64,000 bases of DNA. Origin: Gigantopelta aegis (lineage: Eukaryota > Mollusca > Gastropoda > Neomphalida > Peltospiridae). Positions 34,550 to 64,000 of this stretch are shown in pieces. Position numbers and translations under genes: made by a program. A model generated the notes under the pieces. It was not told the origin of the DNA, made no database searches, and worked only from the letters and a program-made list of their open reading frames with translations. The stretch spans positions 43,748,004-43,812,003 of the forward strand of contig NC_054706.1 of the NCBI RefSeq assembly GCF_016097555.1, given 5' to 3'. Positions within the stretch are counted from its first letter, which is position 1, and every line of letters starts with the position of its first letter.

Positions 34550-37518
34550 GTTAAAAACTACACTTGCATTTGTGGTCCTAATAAAATGAGTGACCACTAC
34601 GATTTTTGATTTTTACATGAAAGATGCATTTATTACAATAAAAAACTGCTTTATTTAAACAAAACATTTTCAAATTACAGCAAAAATAATACATTTTGTA
34701 TTTTTAAAACTTGCTGAGAAAAAAAACAAGATCCCACCCACACATAAAGGCTGACATACTATGGACATAACAAATGGACTATAGATTTGACAAATATACC
34801 CAATCACGACAACACCAAATTGCATCCATGATTAGTAGATGGAGGGCTGTTATTTTCCAGGGATCGACTTACTTAATAATAATGAGTTAACTCACAGTAC
34901 AACAGAGAAACAGAGACAGCAAAACTGGAACAAAAATGCATAATTGTCTACCTTACAATAGTGGCAACTGAGAATTGCAATCACATTTTGTGTCATTTAG
35001 TTACAAACAAGTTAGTGTGTATAAGCACTATTAAATAATAATACATACTGCTAATAGGTTATATTTTATTATTTTAATAAAAATTAATCTTCTCAAAAAC
35101 AAAAGCATCAAAATGGATAATTATTTTAAAGAATGATTACCATATAGCAAATACCTTTTAAAAAAAGAGAAAAAAAAAAGAGAAAGAAATTGTGAAAACA
35201 ACAGAGGAATGTTTAATGCCAGCCCAGCACGTTAGACTACAGCCATTAAAAGAGACAAAGACTTATAGAAAGAAAATAAAAAAGAGAAAATATTCTCGGT
35301 GAAACAATAATCTGTCCATGTACAAGCCACTACAGGAAACACAGAACAAGTAAGAAACAAGTGTTAATAAATATTCCAGCATTTCACTCCTCATACTGTA
35401 GTTTTAACTGGTTTTATTATGCAATTTTCAGTCCGTAACAGTGTCGCCATATAATAAAATTACACAACCACTGTTTCAAAGCATGTGTAATTTTTAATGC
35501 ACTGCATCCAAATTTTGAATAAGTGCATCTTCTACTGGCCAACTCTTTAAATATTATTACTACATGGTAGTGTCCTCCACTTTAATGATTAAACCTCACC
35601 TGTCTCTTGCAAAACAAAGCATAGTTTGTTTGCCTGCTATAAATGGATGGTATTGAATATTTGAAAAAAGAAAATGGGAGGGGGGAAAAAAAATTGTAAT
35701 AGAAAAACAAATGTCACTTTACGTCAAAATTCTGAAAAAGTGAATGACCATCTTGCATTTTCTGGACTGTTAAATTATCCACAATAGTATTATACTAATT
35801 CCATACTATTACAGGATCAATGTGTGGCTGATCTGAATCTGAACATCTAAAAGATGTTTTGCAAGCAGTGGAATATGTTGATGAGGTTATAAGATTTGAT
35901 CCAAGGATCTGACCAATGTTCATGTTAACAAAAACATTAAACCATCATTTATTTTAAAATGTAAATTTTCTTACTTTTTCAATATACGTATATTATATAA
36001 AATATAAAAACGATCCCTGTGTGACCCGTTGAAGAATGAGACATTTAAAAAGAAAATGTTTCAACGTTCCGAAAGACTGCACTGGTGATTAAGGCAACAG
36101 ATACCATGCCAATATTCCATTTTCATTACTAATACATTACAGTGAGAAATTAAAAACAAAACAATTACAAAGACTATACAACAGGTAGGAAGTATAACAC
36201 CTAATAATGGCTAAATAAATCAGGATATATACACCTGAAGCAACATTGGACATTTTTAAAGTCTTTTACCAATTGCGATGAAGAGCCCCTCATTCAATTG
36301 TATAGATGTCACTCTTGAGAAATTCAAAAAGATGGTTTTAATACTTTCTCAAACATAAACATTCCACAATTCAAGAACTATTTGTACATTCATTTGTTTA
36401 ACTTTACAAAGCTTTTTATGAATTCAATAATCCTTTATATCATTTTTAAAAAAAAAGAAAAAAAGAAAAAGATAATTTTTTGTATCCTGTCAATTTAAGT
36501 ACACACACACGGATACTATCTTGTTGGTGTGGTTACACTGATATCAGAGGTGGTGATAATGCATTTTGCATCGTTAGAATTCAATTTCAAATGTTAACCA
36601 ACAAATACTAGGGCAATTAAACTAGTTATGTTTAACATTATGTAATTTACCGACTCATAAAAATATGTCAAGCCTAGTCGGTAGAATTTATTTTTAAAAT
36701 AAAAAACCTGGGTTTTATAATTATGAACATCTAAATGACAGATTAAATTTGAGACTGAAATCAGTATGTATTTTGCAAAATGAGAAGACAAGGAGATTAC
36801 TGAAGTAAGAAATTCACTGCTGGTTTTGCAACAGTGGGAAAAAAACAAAGTAACAATGTAAAACTGAAATATCAAGCTAGACTGCAATTGGAATGGTCAG
36901 GTAACAGCACCCTATATTTTTTACATTTCTCTGATATCACTTTTCCTCCTGCACAAATTCCCTATATATACCAAAATTATTATAAAATATACGCCAAACA
37001 GCTGAAGGTTTTTTTTTTTTTTCACTGGTAAACAGCTAATGGCAAGTTTTTTGATATTTCATTTGATATGTTGGAAACAGCACCAAATACAACACAATTG
37101 TGCAGAATGTTATAGTTTGTATAACAGTCCCAGATGGAAGCCTTCACACTGATGTCTGCAGATACAAGATCCAAAAAATGCCTAGTATGTAAAAATAAGC
37201 ACAGCATTAAAAAAATAATCAACAAAATTGTATTTTATATAGCAATGAAAAGATTAACTAGAATGTATAAGTTTCCTAACAGCAGCACTGCAACCAAGAA
37301 AAACCTGTCATGGTTCATTGGTTGTAGCATAACATAATAGCAAATATGATGCATAATATAGACAACTACAGTGTGCCAGCACTTACATCGCTAACATCAG
37401 TTTAATATATATATATATATAATATGTATGTATGAACTATGCTGGTTCTGAAAAGGTTTCTGATTGGTTGAATTCTGATATACAGATGCAGGCTTTTGAC
37501 TGGTTATGGTGTTAATGT
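34544..37518 (-). other. Probable myosin 3' UTR and downstream spacer
   Basis: There is no convincing coding frame on either strand. On the minus strand AATAAA hexamers occur near 35947, 35414 and 34629, so the 3' UTR could end at any of these. I cannot choose between them without transcripts. A short (AT)n run lies near 37405. Confidence 0.4.
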
Positions 37519-63890
<26,372 letters not shown>

Positions 63891-63902
63891 CTAAAGAAAG
63901 AG

Positions 63903-63924
63903 TAAATAAAATAAAATAAAATAA

Positions 63925-63988
<64 letters not shown>

Positions 63989-63990
63989 TT
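63903..63990. repeat. (AAAAT)n/(AAT)n microsatellite
   Basis: A run of AAAAT then about 20 AAT units, just upstream of the e1 acceptor. It gives a false poly-isoleucine open frame. Confidence 0.95.
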
Positions 63991-64000
63991 CAAGTAGGAT

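Overview
This is an AT-rich, intron-rich animal nuclear sequence, most likely from a mollusc and probably a gastropod. The support is a conserved non-muscle myosin II gene with about 25 exons in this window, about ten copies of tRNA-headed SINEs of the type common in molluscs, DIRS-type tyrosine-recombinase retrotransposons, and many small inverted-repeat elements. The species cannot be named from sequence alone.

Layout. 1-3466: AT/T-rich DNA with diffuse repeats, one TTAA-flanked MITE, one SINE and a 63-bp tandem array. 3467-9700: DIRS-like copy 1, badly broken (no reverse transcriptase, gag segment multiplied). 9700-13427: repeats, probably partly the 3' UTR of the next gene. 13428-27709 (minus): a complete seven-exon gene for a TRAF-family protein of 334 residues (RING, TRAF-type zinc fingers, short coiled coil, no MATH/TRAF-C domain). 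A second DIRS-like copy (14943-20541) fills its longest intron. 24.7-26 kb (in an intron): a broken THAP-domain sequence and a large inverted repeat. 31232-31880: a dead Tc1/mariner transposase. 37519-63890 (minus): non-muscle myosin II heavy chain, lacking only the exons for the first ~345 residues, which lie beyond the right edge. The 25 exons give 1,580 residues in one continuous frame with correct splice sites at every junction.

The strongest unexplained pattern is in the myosin gene. At least four, perhaps five, of its introns carry tandem repeats that begin at the 5' splice site. In three of them (after exons ending at 43189, 41854 and 40846) each repeat unit contains a copy of the last 12-20 exon bases plus the donor itself, so the introns hold rows of decoy exon ends. 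In the largest (115-bp unit, ten units) the copies nearest the exon are nearly identical and those farther away are decayed. Mobile elements also sit within about 20 bases of splice sites in the same gene.

The two genes share a strand and are about 10 kb apart. Nothing links them functionally beyond their separate roles: contractility and cell shape for the myosin, and ubiquitin/innate-immune type signalling for the TRAF-like protein. All exon calls rest on reading splice sites and homology by eye; no transcript data were available.
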